Part shown: positions 1 to 8,678 of the stretch, piece by piece
Layout of the letters: each line of letters begins with the position of its first letter
How positions within the stretch are numbered: the first letter of the stretch is position 1
DNA from: Oligoflexales bacterium
GTDB lineage: Bacteria > Bdellovibrionota_B > Oligoflexia > Oligoflexales > RGVZ01
Assembly: GCA_947445775.1 (NCBI GenBank)
Contig: CANFEB010000016.1
Coordinates: forward strand, 1-49,690
Direction of reading: 5' to 3'
Length of the DNA: 49,690 bases
Position numbers and translations under genes: made by a program
The notes under the pieces: generated by a model
Told to the model about the DNA's origin: nothing
The model's database searches: none
The model's input: only the letters and a program-made list of their open reading frames with translations

Positions 1-97
1 AAGGCCGCAGGGAGGAGGACACCGGAGGCGTACCAAAGGTACGTTGAGGATGGCCGACGACCGAGAACGCCGCCGGGTCGCTCAAAAACTCATTATT
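1..97. other. Intergenic element with GTACC-AAA-GGTAC hairpin at left edge
   Basis: This stretch lies beyond the stop codon of the minus-strand DUF3108 gene. It contains an inverted repeat, GTACC at 35-39 and GGTAC at 43-47 around AAA. The flanking sequence is purine-rich and resembles repeated GTAC-hairpin intergenic sequences I associate with delta-proteobacterial genomes; that is memory, not a search result. Two frames are open across it, one ending at 118-120 and the other at 307. Both run against the supported minus-strand gene and show no recognisable protein, so I do not call a CDS. It may be cut by the window edge. Confidence 0.35.
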
Positions 98-967
98 TTA
101 TCGTCCGGGCTGGTAATTGATCATCCGGGCCCACACACTGCCAATCTTGATTTCGCCTTGAATCTTGAGCAGCTGACGCTCCCGGGTGCCGGTGGCGATC
201 CAGATGAAAATGTCACCTTTTTGCTGCATCACCTTACCCAGATAGGTCCGGAGTTTGACTTTAACCGCGTCGAATTCACCGACCGGGGTTTTTACCTTTT
301 CAAATAAAACCGGGTCAGCCTCCAGCCACCAGTTCTTCTCGGACGTATAAATGAGGGCCCGGCGGCGCTCACCTAATTTATAATCGACGGTGCGCAAATA
401 GAAAATCGCACCAAGGGCATCCATGGCGCCCCGCACGACGTTGTAGGTTGCGTGGCGTTCGCCCTTTTCCGGGTCCCAGGTCTTTTCGTTGACGCGGCAA
501 TCTTGATGCGCAAAATCGAGCCATTTCTTGGAAATATAGGCCTTTTTGAACACCGGCTCTTCATATTGCTCGATATAGAACTTGGAGACGCCAAAATCCC
601 AGGGCCGGCTATAGGACATGACGAGATCGTGGCCATAGAAAATCGAGCGGAACCAATCACCAGTTTTGGCATCTATGTTGAAAATTCGGTGCCAGATGCC
701 ATTAAGTTTAGCGGGAGATTTCGCCTCGATATCGGCGTATCCCGCCTTCATTCCAGAATAAGAGAGTTCATAGGTGGTTTTCTCGCCGGCCTTAAAGGGG
801 GTCGTCTGGTAAACCAACGCGCGGGAAATTTCTGGAATATTTTCAGGGGTTTTCGGGCATACAACGTCAGCATAAGGCCCCTCGGCTAGGGCTGCCGAAG
901 TCCATTGGCAGAGCAATAACATGCCGATTAGAATTGCGAGACACCCGGAAATCCGGCTACGGACCAT
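98..967 (-). CDS. DUF3108 family exported protein
   Basis: The 289-residue product begins with a Sec signal peptide: Arg residues, a hydrophobic stretch, then an Ala-rich cleavage region ending in ALAEG. The mature part has the DUF3108 layout: an early AGEKTTYELSYSGMKAG segment, the middle part with aromatic residues, and a late EFDAVKVKLRTY segment followed by a WIATGTRERQLLKIQ strand. Members are predicted periplasmic or outer-membrane-associated beta-rich proteins of unknown role. I start at 967 because GGGAG sits seven bases upstream and this gives a clean signal peptide; an in-frame ATG at 1021 would add 18 residues with no benefit. It is divergent from rpsA and apparently monocistronic. 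The family call is good; function is unknown. Confidence 0.8.
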   Translation of the reverse strand: MVRSRISGCLAILIGMLLLCQWTSAALAEGPYADVVCPKTPENIPEISRALVYQTTPFKAGEKTTYELSYSGMKAGYADIEAKSPAKLNGIWHRIFNIDAKTGDWFRSIFYGHDLVMSYSRPWDFGVSKFYIEQYEEPVFKKAYISKKWLDFAHQDCRVNEKTWDPEKGERHATYNVVRGAMDALGAIFYLRTVDYKLGERRRALIYTSEKNWWLEADPVLFEKVKTPVGEFDAVKVKLRTYLGKVMQQKGDIFIWIATGTRERQLLKIQGEIKIGSVWARMINYQPGR

Positions 968-1020
968 GAAAATCTCCCGGTAAATCAATGCCATGATACA
1001 ATGCGACCTCTCTGGATTCA

Positions 1021-1049
1021 TTGACTTTCCGGAAACCGGATGATATCCG
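1021..1049 (+). promoter_or_regulatory. Candidate promoter of rpsA
   Basis: TTGACT (1021-1026) is followed after 17 bases by TATCCG (1044-1049), which is preceded by TGA as in an extended -10. The spacer holds a small inverted repeat, TCCGG-AAA-CCGGA. The -10 is a weak match, so this is a reasonable guess only. Confidence 0.33.
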
Positions 1050-1115
1050 AAAGTGCTTTCGTATCACCATTATACGCCGTTTTGGCCAATAAACCGAGGG
1101 AGTGGCTCTAAAGTT

Positions 1116-2888
1116 ATGGAATTGATGGACACAAAAATGCCGAATATCGGAACCGTACATTGGGAAGACGAAGACACGGGCTTCGACGGTGACGAAAAAG
1201 GCCACAACCCCTTTGCAGACATGCTTGCCCAAGCTCCGGGCGGGTCAGGCATTCGTGAAGGCACTATCGTACAAGGCCGGGTCATGCGCTTAACCGACGA
1301 CAGCGTTGTCGTCGACATCGGACACAAGTCCGAGGGCGAAATACCCCGCCACGAGTTCTTCAATGCCGAAGGCGAAATGCCAGTAAAAGTCGGTGATACG
1401 ATTGAAGTTTACTTGGATCGTTTTGAAGATGGCGACGGCGAGATGGTCCTCAGCCGCGAGCGGGCAGAAATGCTCCGCGCATGGGACCGCATCAGCGATG
1501 CCTACGAAAAGAACGAAATCGTCGAAGGTACCATTATGGCCCGCGTCAAAGGCGGCCTGTCGGTGGATATTGGCGTCAAGGCGTTCTTGCCAGGTTCGCA
1601 GGTTGACTTGCGTCCGGTTCGCAACCTCGACAAACTGATCGGCAACAAGCTGCAGTTTAAAATCATTAAGTTCAACAAAAAGCGCGGCAACATCGTGCTG
1701 AGCCGTCGCGTCCTCCTCGAGCAGGACCGCGAGAAGCTCCGCAGCCTGACCCTAGGCGCCCTGAAGGAAGCAGCGGTACTGAAAGGTATCGTGAAGAACA
1801 TCACCGATTACGGTGCGTTCATTGACCTCGGCGGTATCGATGGTTTGCTTCACATCACCGATATGTCCTGGGGACGCATCAACCACCCGAGCGAACTTTT
1901 CGAAGTGGCCCAGGAAGTGGAAGTCAAAGTTCTCAGCTACGACGAAGCACGCCAGCGTGTTTCCTTGGGCTTTAAGCAACTCCAGAATGATCCGTGGCAA
2001 GCCGTCGCCGGCAAATACTCGGTGGCCGAGAAAACCCGCGGAAAAGTGGTCAGCCTGACTGATTACGGCGCGTTCATTGAACTCGCTGACGGCATTGAAG
2101 GTCTGATCCACATCAGCGAAATGTCTTGGAGCAAGCGCGTCCGTCATCCGTCAAAGATCGTCCAGATCGGTGACGAAGTTGAAGTGGTCGTGTTGGCTGT
2201 TGACCTCGAAAACCGTCGCATCAGCCTCGGCATGAAGCAGATGGAACCGAATCCATGGGAAATCGTTAAAGAGAAGTACCAGGTCGGCGACATCATCCGC
2301 GGCAAAATCCGCAACATCACCGACTTCGGTGTGTTTGTCGGTATCGAAGACGGCATCGATGGCCTGATTCATATCTCCGACATCAGCTGGAGCGAGCGCA
2401 TCCGCCATCCTGGCGATAAGTTCAAGAAGAGCGATGAAGTTGAAGCGAAGATCCTCCAGATCGACGTTGAAGGCGAGAAATTCTCCCTTGGCATCAAGCA
2501 ACTCACGGACGATCCGTGGCTGGCTCTCGCCAAGTCAATGCCTGCCGGCACCCGTGGCAATGGCAAGGTGACCCGTCTGACCGATTACGGCGCCTTTGTT
2601 GAATTGGCTCCAGGAATCGAAGGCATGATTCACATCAGCGAGCTGGCCGACGAACAAGTCGCCAAAATTGCTGACGTGGTCAAAGAAGGTGACCCGGTTG
2701 ATTTCGTGGTCTTGGCGACCGACTCCGACGAACGCAAGTTCTCGCTGTCACGCAAGGCTTTCCTGCGTAACTTGCAGGGCGATGACCTCCGCAGTTACAT
2801 CGGCGCTGTGGCCGAGCCGAAGACCAGCCTCGCTGACGCGTTCTCACGCGCCAACGCAGCTGTCGGCAGCGGCACCGAACCCAGCTGA
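1116..2888 (+). CDS. rpsA: 30S ribosomal protein S1
   Basis: This 590-residue protein is made of six consecutive S1 (OB-fold) RNA-binding repeats. The first two are more divergent; the four later ones each carry the [LI]TD[YF]GAF[IV] and G[LM]IHIS signatures. Two N-terminal repeats that bind the ribosome and four that hold mRNA is the usual arrangement of Gram-negative S1, and the length is normal (about 550-600). It recruits mRNAs to the 30S subunit and unfolds leaders. An acidic N-terminal extension of about 40 residues precedes repeat 1. The start at 1116 has GAGGGAG upstream, with 12 bases from its GGGAG to the ATG; the in-frame ATG at 1125 is possible, and the longer frame from 1053 lacks a ribosome site. 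A strong terminator follows directly. Confidence 0.95.
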   Translation: MELMDTKMPNIGTVHWEDEDTGFDGDEKGHNPFADMLAQAPGGSGIREGTIVQGRVMRLTDDSVVVDIGHKSEGEIPRHEFFNAEGEMPVKVGDTIEVYLDRFEDGDGEMVLSRERAEMLRAWDRISDAYEKNEIVEGTIMARVKGGLSVDIGVKAFLPGSQVDLRPVRNLDKLIGNKLQFKIIKFNKKRGNIVLSRRVLLEQDREKLRSLTLGALKEAAVLKGIVKNITDYGAFIDLGGIDGLLHITDMSWGRINHPSELFEVAQEVEVKVLSYDEARQRVSLGFKQLQNDPWQAVAGKYSVAEKTRGKVVSLTDYGAFIELADGIEGLIHISEMSWSKRVRHPSKIVQIGDEVEVVVLAVDLENRRISLGMKQMEPNPWEIVKEKYQVGDIIRGKIRNITDFGVFVGIEDGIDGLIHISDISWSERIRHPGDKFKKSDEVEAKILQIDVEGEKFSLGIKQLTDDPWLALAKSMPAGTRGNGKVTRLTDYGAFVELAPGIEGMIHISELADEQVAKIADVVKEGDPVDFVVLATDSDERKFSLSRKAFLRNLQGDDLRSYIGAVAEPKTSLADAFSRANAAVGSGTEPS

Positions 2889-2910
2889 TCCGTAATTTGG
2901 TTGCGTCATT

Positions 2911-2949
2911 AACCCGCCCCGGGCAATCTTGCCGGGGCGGGTTTTTTTT
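2911..2949 (+). terminator. Rho-independent terminator of rpsA
   Basis: A perfect 12-bp GC-rich stem (2911-2922 pairs with 2932-2943) with a nine-base loop runs into a T-tract ending at 2949. It starts 22 bases after the rpsA stop. A classic intrinsic terminator. Confidence 0.93.
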
Positions 2950-2975
2950 GTCCCGTAATGAGTGTAAGGTATTTA
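2948..2975 (+). promoter_or_regulatory. Candidate promoter for lapA-like/degP
   Basis: TTGTCC (2948-2953), a 16-base spacer and TATTTA (2970-2975) lie immediately after the rpsA terminator and 22 bases before the next start codon. The -35 overlaps the terminator T-tract. Confidence 0.42.
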
Positions 2976-2996
2976 AGCTAAAGGGATTTGATCGTG

Positions 2997-3317
2997 ATGT
3001 TTATGATCCGTGTCATCCGGTTATGGTTAGGGATCCTGATCTCCCTATATGCCGCCTATCTGGCGATCAACAACACAGAGCGCATGGTGATTCAGCTACC
3101 GCCCTTTGTCTCCCATGTCAGTCTGCCTACTTATATCGTTGCTTCAGCCTTTCTGTTGATTGGCTGCGCCCTCGCAATTATTTTTCTCGGCTTCGACCTC
3201 GCTAAGAAAAGTCTCATCATTCGTCAGTTAAAAAAGAAGCTGCGGCAATATGAACCCACCGAGTCACGGGATCCTATTGCCGCCGACGAAAATGCATTTC
3301 CAGAAATCAAAAACTAA
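2997..3317 (+). CDS. LapA-like (DUF1049) inner membrane protein
   Basis: This small protein of about 106 residues has two hydrophobic helices, an N-terminal one (RLWLGILISLYAAYLAI) and one near residues 45-65, followed by a basic, charged C-terminal tail (KKSLIIRQLKKKLRQYE). An NN-T segment after helix 1, a short periplasmic stretch and a cytoplasmic coiled tail are the pattern of the LapA/DUF1049 family, whose E. coli member works with LapB in regulating lipopolysaccharide assembly. I use the ATG at 2997 with AAAGGGA upstream; TTG at 2988, GTG at 2994 and ATG at 3003 are in-frame alternatives. It sits 14 bases before degP, suggesting one envelope-quality operon. No lapB-like gene is adjacent. 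Confidence 0.65.
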   Translation: MFMIRVIRLWLGILISLYAAYLAINNTERMVIQLPPFVSHVSLPTYIVASAFLLIGCALAIIFLGFDLAKKSLIIRQLKKKLRQYEPTESRDPIAADENAFPEIKN

Positions 3318-3331
3318 AAGGCGAGGTTGAA

Positions 3332-4882
3332 ATGCGCTTGAAAAATGCCCTCTCTGCTCTAAATGTATCGATGTTTGTGATGGCATTCGCCACGGCGGAT
3401 CAGTCGGCTCTGGCTTATACAATGAGAAAAACTGCGACCGCCCAAACTGGTGATGAAAATCTTCAGATACTACAAAAGCTGTCTAAGGGAGTCGCCACGA
3501 TTGCCCAACGGGCCAATGAGGCGATCGTCTTTGTTTCGGTTTATAAAACCGTTCAAGGCATGCCGTTTGACCAAGTGGATCCATTTGAATTTTTCTTCGG
3601 CCCAAATGGACAAGGCAACCCCAATAGTCCACGTGGGCGTCAACCGAACCCACGCGATCAAGGTGGACGTCCCGGCGGCCGGGGAGAGGGGCCGCAAAAA
3701 CGCGAAGGCGGACTTGGGTCTGGATTTTTCTTTGACCTAGATAAAGGCTACATTCTGACCAACAACCATGTGGTCCAGGATGCCGATGAAATTCAATTGA
3801 AACTAGCCAACGGTGAAACTTACGAAGGCAAGATCGTCGGTCGCGATAAAAACACGGACGTCGCTGTCGTTCAAGTCAAGGACAAGTCCTTCAATAAAAA
3901 GGGACTCGGGGAACTGGATTTTGGCGACTCCGAGAAAATGTCCGTCGGCGATTTCGTGGTCGCCCTCGGCGCACCTTATGGCCTTGAGGCAAGTTTGTCC
4001 TTCGGCGTGATCTCCGCCGTTGGCCGCGGCAATCTGGACATAACCAAACTCGGCAACTTCATTCAGACCGACGCTGCCATCAACCCAGGCAACAGCGGTG
4101 GTCCACTTCTCGACATGAGCGGCCACGTGATCGGCGTCAATACCGCTATTTTTTCCCGCACTGGGAGCTACAACGGAATCGGATTTGCTCTACCCGCAAA
4201 TCTTGCCCGCCGCGTCGGCGAGCAACTGATCAATGAAGGACGGGTACCGCGTGGATACATGGGTGTCGCCTTGCAGCCTCTGGATCCGGAAATTCATAAG
4301 AGCCTTGGCCTGGCACGCGATGTGACGGGCAGCCTTGTGGCCCGCGTGGTCAAAGGCGGACCGGGAGACAAGGGCGGCCTCGCCCCCGGCGATGTCATCA
4401 CAGCCCTCAATTCCAAACCTGTTAAAACAGATTCCGATGTGGTCAACACCATTGGCTTAATGAAACCGGGCACCAAAGCAGACATGACAATCCTTCGCGA
4501 GGGTAAAAAGAAGACCGTCAGCGTTACAGTAGAAAGATGGCCAGATGAAATCGACGAACAAGGCCGCGAATCTGGTGACTCAGGTGGTCCGTCCAAGCAG
4601 GGGAAAGTCACGCCCTTTGGCATGTCCGTTGGCAAGGTTACTCCTGGCCTACGCGAGAGGTTTCGCTTTGAAAGTGAGTCGGGTGTCGTCATTTTAGAGG
4701 TGAAGCCAGATTCGGCAGCAGCGCGGGCAGGACTTCAAGCTGGCGATGTGATCCTGCAAGCAAACAATAAATCAGTGCGAGATCCAGATACCTTCGCTCA
4801 AGCGTCGAAAGACCCTTCGTCACGGATGCTGCTGCGCATTGAAAGGTCAGGCCAGTATTTCTTCGTGCCACTACGCAAGTAA
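3332..4882 (+). CDS. degP: Periplasmic serine endoprotease DegP/HtrA family
   Basis: The 516-residue protein starts with a signal peptide and a Gly/Pro/Arg-rich linker at about residues 88-128. A trypsin-like protease domain follows with the triad His146 (TNNHVV), Asp176 (NTDVAVV) and Ser255 (GNSGG), then PDZ1 (about 300-395) and PDZ2 (about 415-510). That is the full DegP/DegQ layout. It degrades or refolds damaged periplasmic proteins, probably as a cage-forming oligomer. GCGAGG precedes the start. The upstream lapA-like gene is 14 bases away and likely co-transcribed; the downstream gene is convergent. The Gly/Arg/Pro-rich segment before the protease domain corresponds to the regulatory LA-loop region but is unusually basic. 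DegP versus DegQ cannot be settled from sequence alone. Confidence 0.92.
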   Translation: MRLKNALSALNVSMFVMAFATADQSALAYTMRKTATAQTGDENLQILQKLSKGVATIAQRANEAIVFVSVYKTVQGMPFDQVDPFEFFFGPNGQGNPNSPRGRQPNPRDQGGRPGGRGEGPQKREGGLGSGFFFDLDKGYILTNNHVVQDADEIQLKLANGETYEGKIVGRDKNTDVAVVQVKDKSFNKKGLGELDFGDSEKMSVGDFVVALGAPYGLEASLSFGVISAVGRGNLDITKLGNFIQTDAAINPGNSGGPLLDMSGHVIGVNTAIFSRTGSYNGIGFALPANLARRVGEQLINEGRVPRGYMGVALQPLDPEIHKSLGLARDVTGSLVARVVKGGPGDKGGLAPGDVITALNSKPVKTDSDVVNTIGLMKPGTKADMTILREGKKKTVSVTVERWPDEIDEQGRESGDSGGPSKQGKVTPFGMSVGKVTPGLRERFRFESESGVVILEVKPDSAAARAGLQAGDVILQANNKSVRDPDTFAQASKDPSSRMLLRIERSGQYFFVPLRK

Positions 4883-4921
4883 TCCTGCGTCGTGGCAACA
4901 GATTTTTTGTGCCAGCAGAAT

Positions 4922-6238
4922 TTATTTTGGCTGTTCGTGCTGAGGCGCTTTCGCCGCCTCGGCCGCTTTCTTTTCTGCCTCGTCTGCAAGGCGTTTTGCC
5001 TCTTTGGCCGCTTCGTCCGCTGCAGCTGCCGCAGCGGCAGCCCTGGCTTCCTTGGCAGCCAGATTTGCAGCCTGCTCCGTCGCTGCCTCCTTCTTCATCT
5101 GAACTTCCAATTTTTCGACGTAAACTTCCGCCTTCGCAAATTTTCCTTTGCCTCTTTTGGCCGACTCTTGAAACCAGTCGTAGGATTCGCGGGTCTTGCC
5201 CCAACGTAAATAGGCCAGGCCAATATTGAATGCCACGCGTGCGGAAGCTTCCTTGCCGGCAATAAAGTGAAACGCCTCTTCATACTTGGCCACGGCTGAT
5301 GAATACTCGCCATTATGAGCCAGGTTGACCGCCATGGTATTCATCAATGTTGCGAAGGTATCCTTCATGTGAACTCGGGCCGGACGACTCATCATTTCCG
5401 CCAGCGTCCCAGCAACCTTCAAACCTTGACGGGCACGCTTGTTTTCCCGATCGATCTTCAAGGCCTCGCCGAAACGGTCTTTTGCGGCCTCCACGTCCGT
5501 TTTGTTAAGTTCGACCTCCCCCATCAGACTCAAACGTTGAATGTTTGCTGGCGCCATGCCGTCGGCCCGCCTGAGAAATTGCAGAGCCTCATCAAAGCGA
5601 CCGAGAAGGTGCAAACAACGCCCGAGTTCACTGATCGCCGGAACACAGCCGCGGTCATCATCCAAAATAAATTTGAGCAAAGAAATTGCCTGATCAAGAT
5701 GCTCGGCCTCACGCATCTTGCGCGCGGCCAGGAGCGTTACAGGATGAGGATTTGGACTATCAACGGCCATGCGACGTATAGCCTTCACAGCCTCATCAGG
5801 GTCTGCCGTGACGGTGGCCATGATATCGCTGATCATCTCGGAATTTTTTACGTACCAAATTCCCTCGGCATGAAGCGCATCAATTTGGCGTAGCATGGCA
5901 GCGTGATTAAAAGGTTTTTCGAGAAGGTGCGTGCATGGAAACTCCTGCAACAGGCGGAAGTCCATCTCTTGAACGAACCCCGATACAACCAATACGGGGA
6001 TGCCCATCAAGCGCTCGACTCCACGGATCCGATTGAACAAGGCCAACCCCGACAGGACTGGCAACTTCCAATCCAAAATCAGCAAGTCGTAGTTGGTTTC
6101 CAGGCACTGCTGCCAACCAGATTCGCCGTCAAAGGCAGCATCAACTCTGGCCACGCCATTGCCTAACAGCAGGCTGATCAATTGATTGTTAAGGATACGG
6201 TCGTCGTCAATCACGAGGATCGACTGGGGCAATGGCAT
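4922..6238 (-). CDS. Response regulator receiver with TPR array and Ala-rich coiled coil
   Basis: The 438-residue protein opens with a CheY-like receiver domain: acidic DDD at residues 11-13, phospho-acceptor Asp56 in LILDWKLP, a VSG switch segment and EKPF lysine. After about residue 125 come helical TPR-type repeats to about 370, with recurrent W/L-G-Y-A patterns. The C-terminal 60-70 residues are an Ala/Glu/Lys coiled coil (AAKEARAAAAAA, EAEKKAAEAAK). There is no DNA-binding or enzymatic output domain, so output is probably by protein interaction. ATG at 6238 has AAGG nine bases upstream; starts at 6253 and 6286 are possible. No histidine kinase is nearby, so it may be an orphan. It converges with degP and diverges from pgeF. 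Confidence 0.85.
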   Translation of the reverse strand: MPLPQSILVIDDDRILNNQLISLLLGNGVARVDAAFDGESGWQQCLETNYDLLILDWKLPVLSGLALFNRIRGVERLMGIPVLVVSGFVQEMDFRLLQEFPCTHLLEKPFNHAAMLRQIDALHAEGIWYVKNSEMISDIMATVTADPDEAVKAIRRMAVDSPNPHPVTLLAARKMREAEHLDQAISLLKFILDDDRGCVPAISELGRCLHLLGRFDEALQFLRRADGMAPANIQRLSLMGEVELNKTDVEAAKDRFGEALKIDRENKRARQGLKVAGTLAEMMSRPARVHMKDTFATLMNTMAVNLAHNGEYSSAVAKYEEAFHFIAGKEASARVAFNIGLAYLRWGKTRESYDWFQESAKRGKGKFAKAEVYVEKLEVQMKKEAATEQAANLAAKEARAAAAAAAADEAAKEAKRLADEAEKKAAEAAKAPQHEQPK

Positions 6239-6450
6239 TTCCGAGCGCCTTTCCATGCGGCCTATATCCTTCCGTATTTTATGCATAAATCCTGCGCCCA
6301 GAGTTCTATATATGTACCATCGGACAAGACCAGACGGGTCTTTAGGCGGGCGATGAAATCGACAATATTTACGGTAACTTCGCTATTCTTTGACTGGCCC
6401 CATCTCCGGGGTTTACAGTGAGGCGGTCCATCAATTTAAAGCAGGTGCTC

Positions 6451-7206
6451 ATGTCCAACAGCTTTGGCCGTAAATCCGTTTTTGACTTGCTGGGGGCCGT
6501 CACCTGGCACAAAGATCTCGCCTCTGCTCCCCTTGAGGCATTCTCGTGGGGTATCGCCACCGGGACAGCCGCCGATGACGTGTTGGCTCGGGCGGCGCAC
6601 GTCGTCCAAGTCCACGGCAATGCCGTCATCGCAGCATCGGAAATCCATTCTAATCATGATGAAAAGTCTAAGTATCCTGCCAGCCGCCCAAACGCCGACG
6701 GCGTTTACTCTGCAAAATCTGGACAAATCCTCGCCATAAAAACCGCCGACTGTCTGCCCGTCCTATTTTCGGCGAACGGCGCTAAGGCCTTTGCTATGGC
6801 GATCCATGCTGGTTGGCGCGGATTCTGCGCCGGAATTCTGGCCGAAGGATTACGCCAGGCGGCAATGAACGGGATTGCATCCGAAAATATATCGGTCATC
6901 ATCGGACCAGCGATATCTGGGCAACGATTTGAGGTTGGCCCTGAAGTCCTTGCCGCGCTGATGGACCACTCGGGCCCAGAGGAAGCCGCACTTTATACCC
7001 ATAAAGGCCTGTTCGACCGGTGGCATGCCGATCTGCAAACAGGCGCTGTTCTTGAATTATTGCGGCTCGGAATCAAACCACAAAACATTACCGTGGTCCG
7101 CGTTTGCACCTACGAAAGTAAATTGCCCAGTTACCGGCGTGAAGGCAAAGGTTGCGGACGCCTCGTTAGTTGGGTCGAAACCAGAGCCAATAAAGCAGCA
7201 ACGTAG
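6451..7206 (+). CDS. pgeF: Laccase-domain protein YfiH/PgeF (peptidoglycan editing factor)
   Basis: This 251-residue protein has the family signatures in order: QVHG, KTADCLPVLF, AIHAGWRG, IGPAISG with the following FEVGPEV, HADL, and the C-terminal CTYE with SYRREG. The metal/active-site Cys in TADC and His in HAGWRG are present. PgeF-type enzymes remove mis-incorporated residues (L-Ser for L-Ala) from UDP-MurNAc peptides in E. coli; other members act on purine nucleosides, so the substrate is inferred. ATG at 6451 has AGGT upstream; a GTG at 6418 is in frame. The last 76 bases overlap the 3' end of the convergent aroQ gene. Confidence 0.88.
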   Translation: MSNSFGRKSVFDLLGAVTWHKDLASAPLEAFSWGIATGTAADDVLARAAHVVQVHGNAVIAASEIHSNHDEKSKYPASRPNADGVYSAKSGQILAIKTADCLPVLFSANGAKAFAMAIHAGWRGFCAGILAEGLRQAAMNGIASENISVIIGPAISGQRFEVGPEVLAALMDHSGPEEAALYTHKGLFDRWHADLQTGAVLELLRLGIKPQNITVVRVCTYESKLPSYRREGKGCGRLVSWVETRANKAAT

Positions 7207-7652
7207 CCATCGGCGCCAAATCCAGCGACAACACCGGCAACAACCGGCGCACATAGCGACTGCTGGCGCATCGGCTCGCGAGCAAAAATGTTGCTCAAAT
7301 GAACTTCTGCGCAAGGAACGTTCAAGGCCTTGATCCGGTCTGCAAGTGCCAATGAAGTATGGGTCCAAGCCCCGGGGTTGATGACAATACCGTCCCATTC
7401 GGCGTCGAGTGCCTCCAGAAAAATACCTTCATGATTGGACTGAAAAAAGTGCAGGTCCAACGCCGGCAGATTTGCCGCCCCGGATATTGCAGACCATTTG
7501 GCTTCAATTTCGCGATTCAACTCATCAAGAGTATGGGTGCCATAAAGTTCAGGCTCACGCGTGCCCAATAGGTCCAAGTTAACACCATTTGCAACTAATA
7601 TACGCAGCGGGATTATCGTTGTCTTGGCCTTAATTTTTGATTTTGCAGCCAA
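7131..7652 (-). CDS. aroQ: 3-dehydroquinate dehydratase, type II
   Basis: The 173-residue enzyme catalyses the third shikimate-pathway step, dehydration of 3-dehydroquinate. Visible signatures are NGVNLDLLGTREPELYG with catalytic Tyr37, FFQSNHEG, INPGAWTHTS and EVHLSNIFAREPMRQQS, which supply the substrate-binding and catalytic His/Asn/Arg residues. The usual NGPNLN motif reads NGVNLD here, a mild departure. It is longer than the typical 145-150 residues because of a 15-residue N-terminal extension and a basic tail (TRRPQPLPSRR) encoded inside the pgeF overlap. The likely start is TTG at 7652, with GGGGGCG upstream, directly abutting the stop of the TPR gene, so translation is probably coupled to it at the end of the pil operon. 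Confidence 0.93.
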   Translation of the reverse strand: MAAKSKIKAKTTIIPLRILVANGVNLDLLGTREPELYGTHTLDELNREIEAKWSAISGAANLPALDLHFFQSNHEGIFLEALDAEWDGIVINPGAWTHTSLALADRIKALNVPCAEVHLSNIFAREPMRQQSLCAPVVAGVVAGFGADGYVAALLALVSTQLTRRPQPLPSRR

Positions 7653-8669
7653 TCACGCCCCCAGTGCAGCTAGTAAATCCTGATAAAAACGAATCTGAGC
7701 CTCGATGACTTCCAAAGTTTCAACGCGATCAGCCACCGCCAGATCCACATCGCCATCCAAATCACGTTGCTTGCGGTCGAGGTTTTGCAGTTCAGACACT
7801 TTCCGACGCAGCAATTCATTCTGCGGAGACATTCTCAGAAGCCGACGGTATACGCCCAACGCCTTGCTGTAATGTCCTTGACGCGTATAAATATCGGCAA
7901 GGGTCGTCGAATCCAGCTCGACCCCAACGCCTCCAACGCCTCCGACCCGGCGGCCCCGCCCCGACAAAACGCCGCCCGCTCCACCGGAAATTTTTCGCGT
8001 GGGATCATCTGGATTGAAAATATCTTTCAACGGAACTGCGTGGAAACCGGAAACAGCATCTTCGTCACGGACCTCGAGCTCTTCATCTGCGATAACTCTG
8101 ACCGTGCCATCAGCGACAAAGCCCTCAGGATTTTCGCCGTTGCCAATTCCTTTGCTAGCACCGGTATCCATTTGCAATTCGATACCGGAATCACTCAAGT
8201 CCTTGAGTAACCTCTGCCTGGAGGCTACAAACCCTTGCAAATCCATAATTTCGCCGTAACGTCGGATCTCCGCATCAAGAAGCCGGTTCACCTTAAGATG
8301 TTCATGGACGGCACGAGCTGCGCTTTCGTCTTGCAACAAGACGTTGATTTTGAAAAACAACTTCTGAGCAAGGATATTATCGCGAAGGGATGACGTTGTG
8401 TCATCAAGTGCGCGGCGAGCGTCGCTGACCATGCCCTTCATGTAAAGTTCGCGGGCAAGGACTACCCTAGCTACAGTAAAGGTCGGATGCCGGTCCACAC
8501 CTTGGATGAGAATTTCGATGGCTTCGTTCTGGTGCCCATGGGCCCTGAGGATATCGGCCACAGGCAAAAATGCCCGCCCATCCGGATCTATTTCATAACG
8601 TTTGGCCACCTCGCGCTCGGTGCGGCTGAGGTCTAAGGTCGCAAGAAGTCGTACCAAAACAGGTTGCAT
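7653..8669 (-). CDS. TPR-containing protein downstream of the pil cluster
   Basis: The 338-residue cytoplasmic-looking protein has no signal peptide. Residues 25-120 form TPR-like helical hairpins (AIEILIQGVDRHPTF, ARVVLARELYMKG). A charged and Gly-rich disordered middle (about 165-250) contains GGAGG and VGGVGGVGV runs. A C-terminal TPR (about 252-285, LADIYTRQGHYSKALGVYRRLL) and a terminal helix complete it. It lies nine bases after the preceding lipoprotein gene and abuts aroQ, so it is likely transcribed with pilMNOPQ. A scaffold role in pilus assembly is plausible from context only; no family name is recognised. Confidence 0.75.
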   Translation of the reverse strand: MQPVLVRLLATLDLSRTEREVAKRYEIDPDGRAFLPVADILRAHGHQNEAIEILIQGVDRHPTFTVARVVLARELYMKGMVSDARRALDDTTSSLRDNILAQKLFFKINVLLQDESAARAVHEHLKVNRLLDAEIRRYGEIMDLQGFVASRQRLLKDLSDSGIELQMDTGASKGIGNGENPEGFVADGTVRVIADEELEVRDEDAVSGFHAVPLKDIFNPDDPTRKISGGAGGVLSGRGRRVGGVGGVGVELDSTTLADIYTRQGHYSKALGVYRRLLRMSPQNELLRRKVSELQNLDRKQRDLDGDVDLAVADRVETLEVIEAQIRFYQDLLAALGA

Positions 8670-8678
8670 GATCGTCCA

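Noticed and set aside
44-307. Plus-strand open frame of 87 codons at the left edge
   Set aside because: It runs antisense to the DUF3108 gene, which has clear family features, a signal peptide and a ribosome site.
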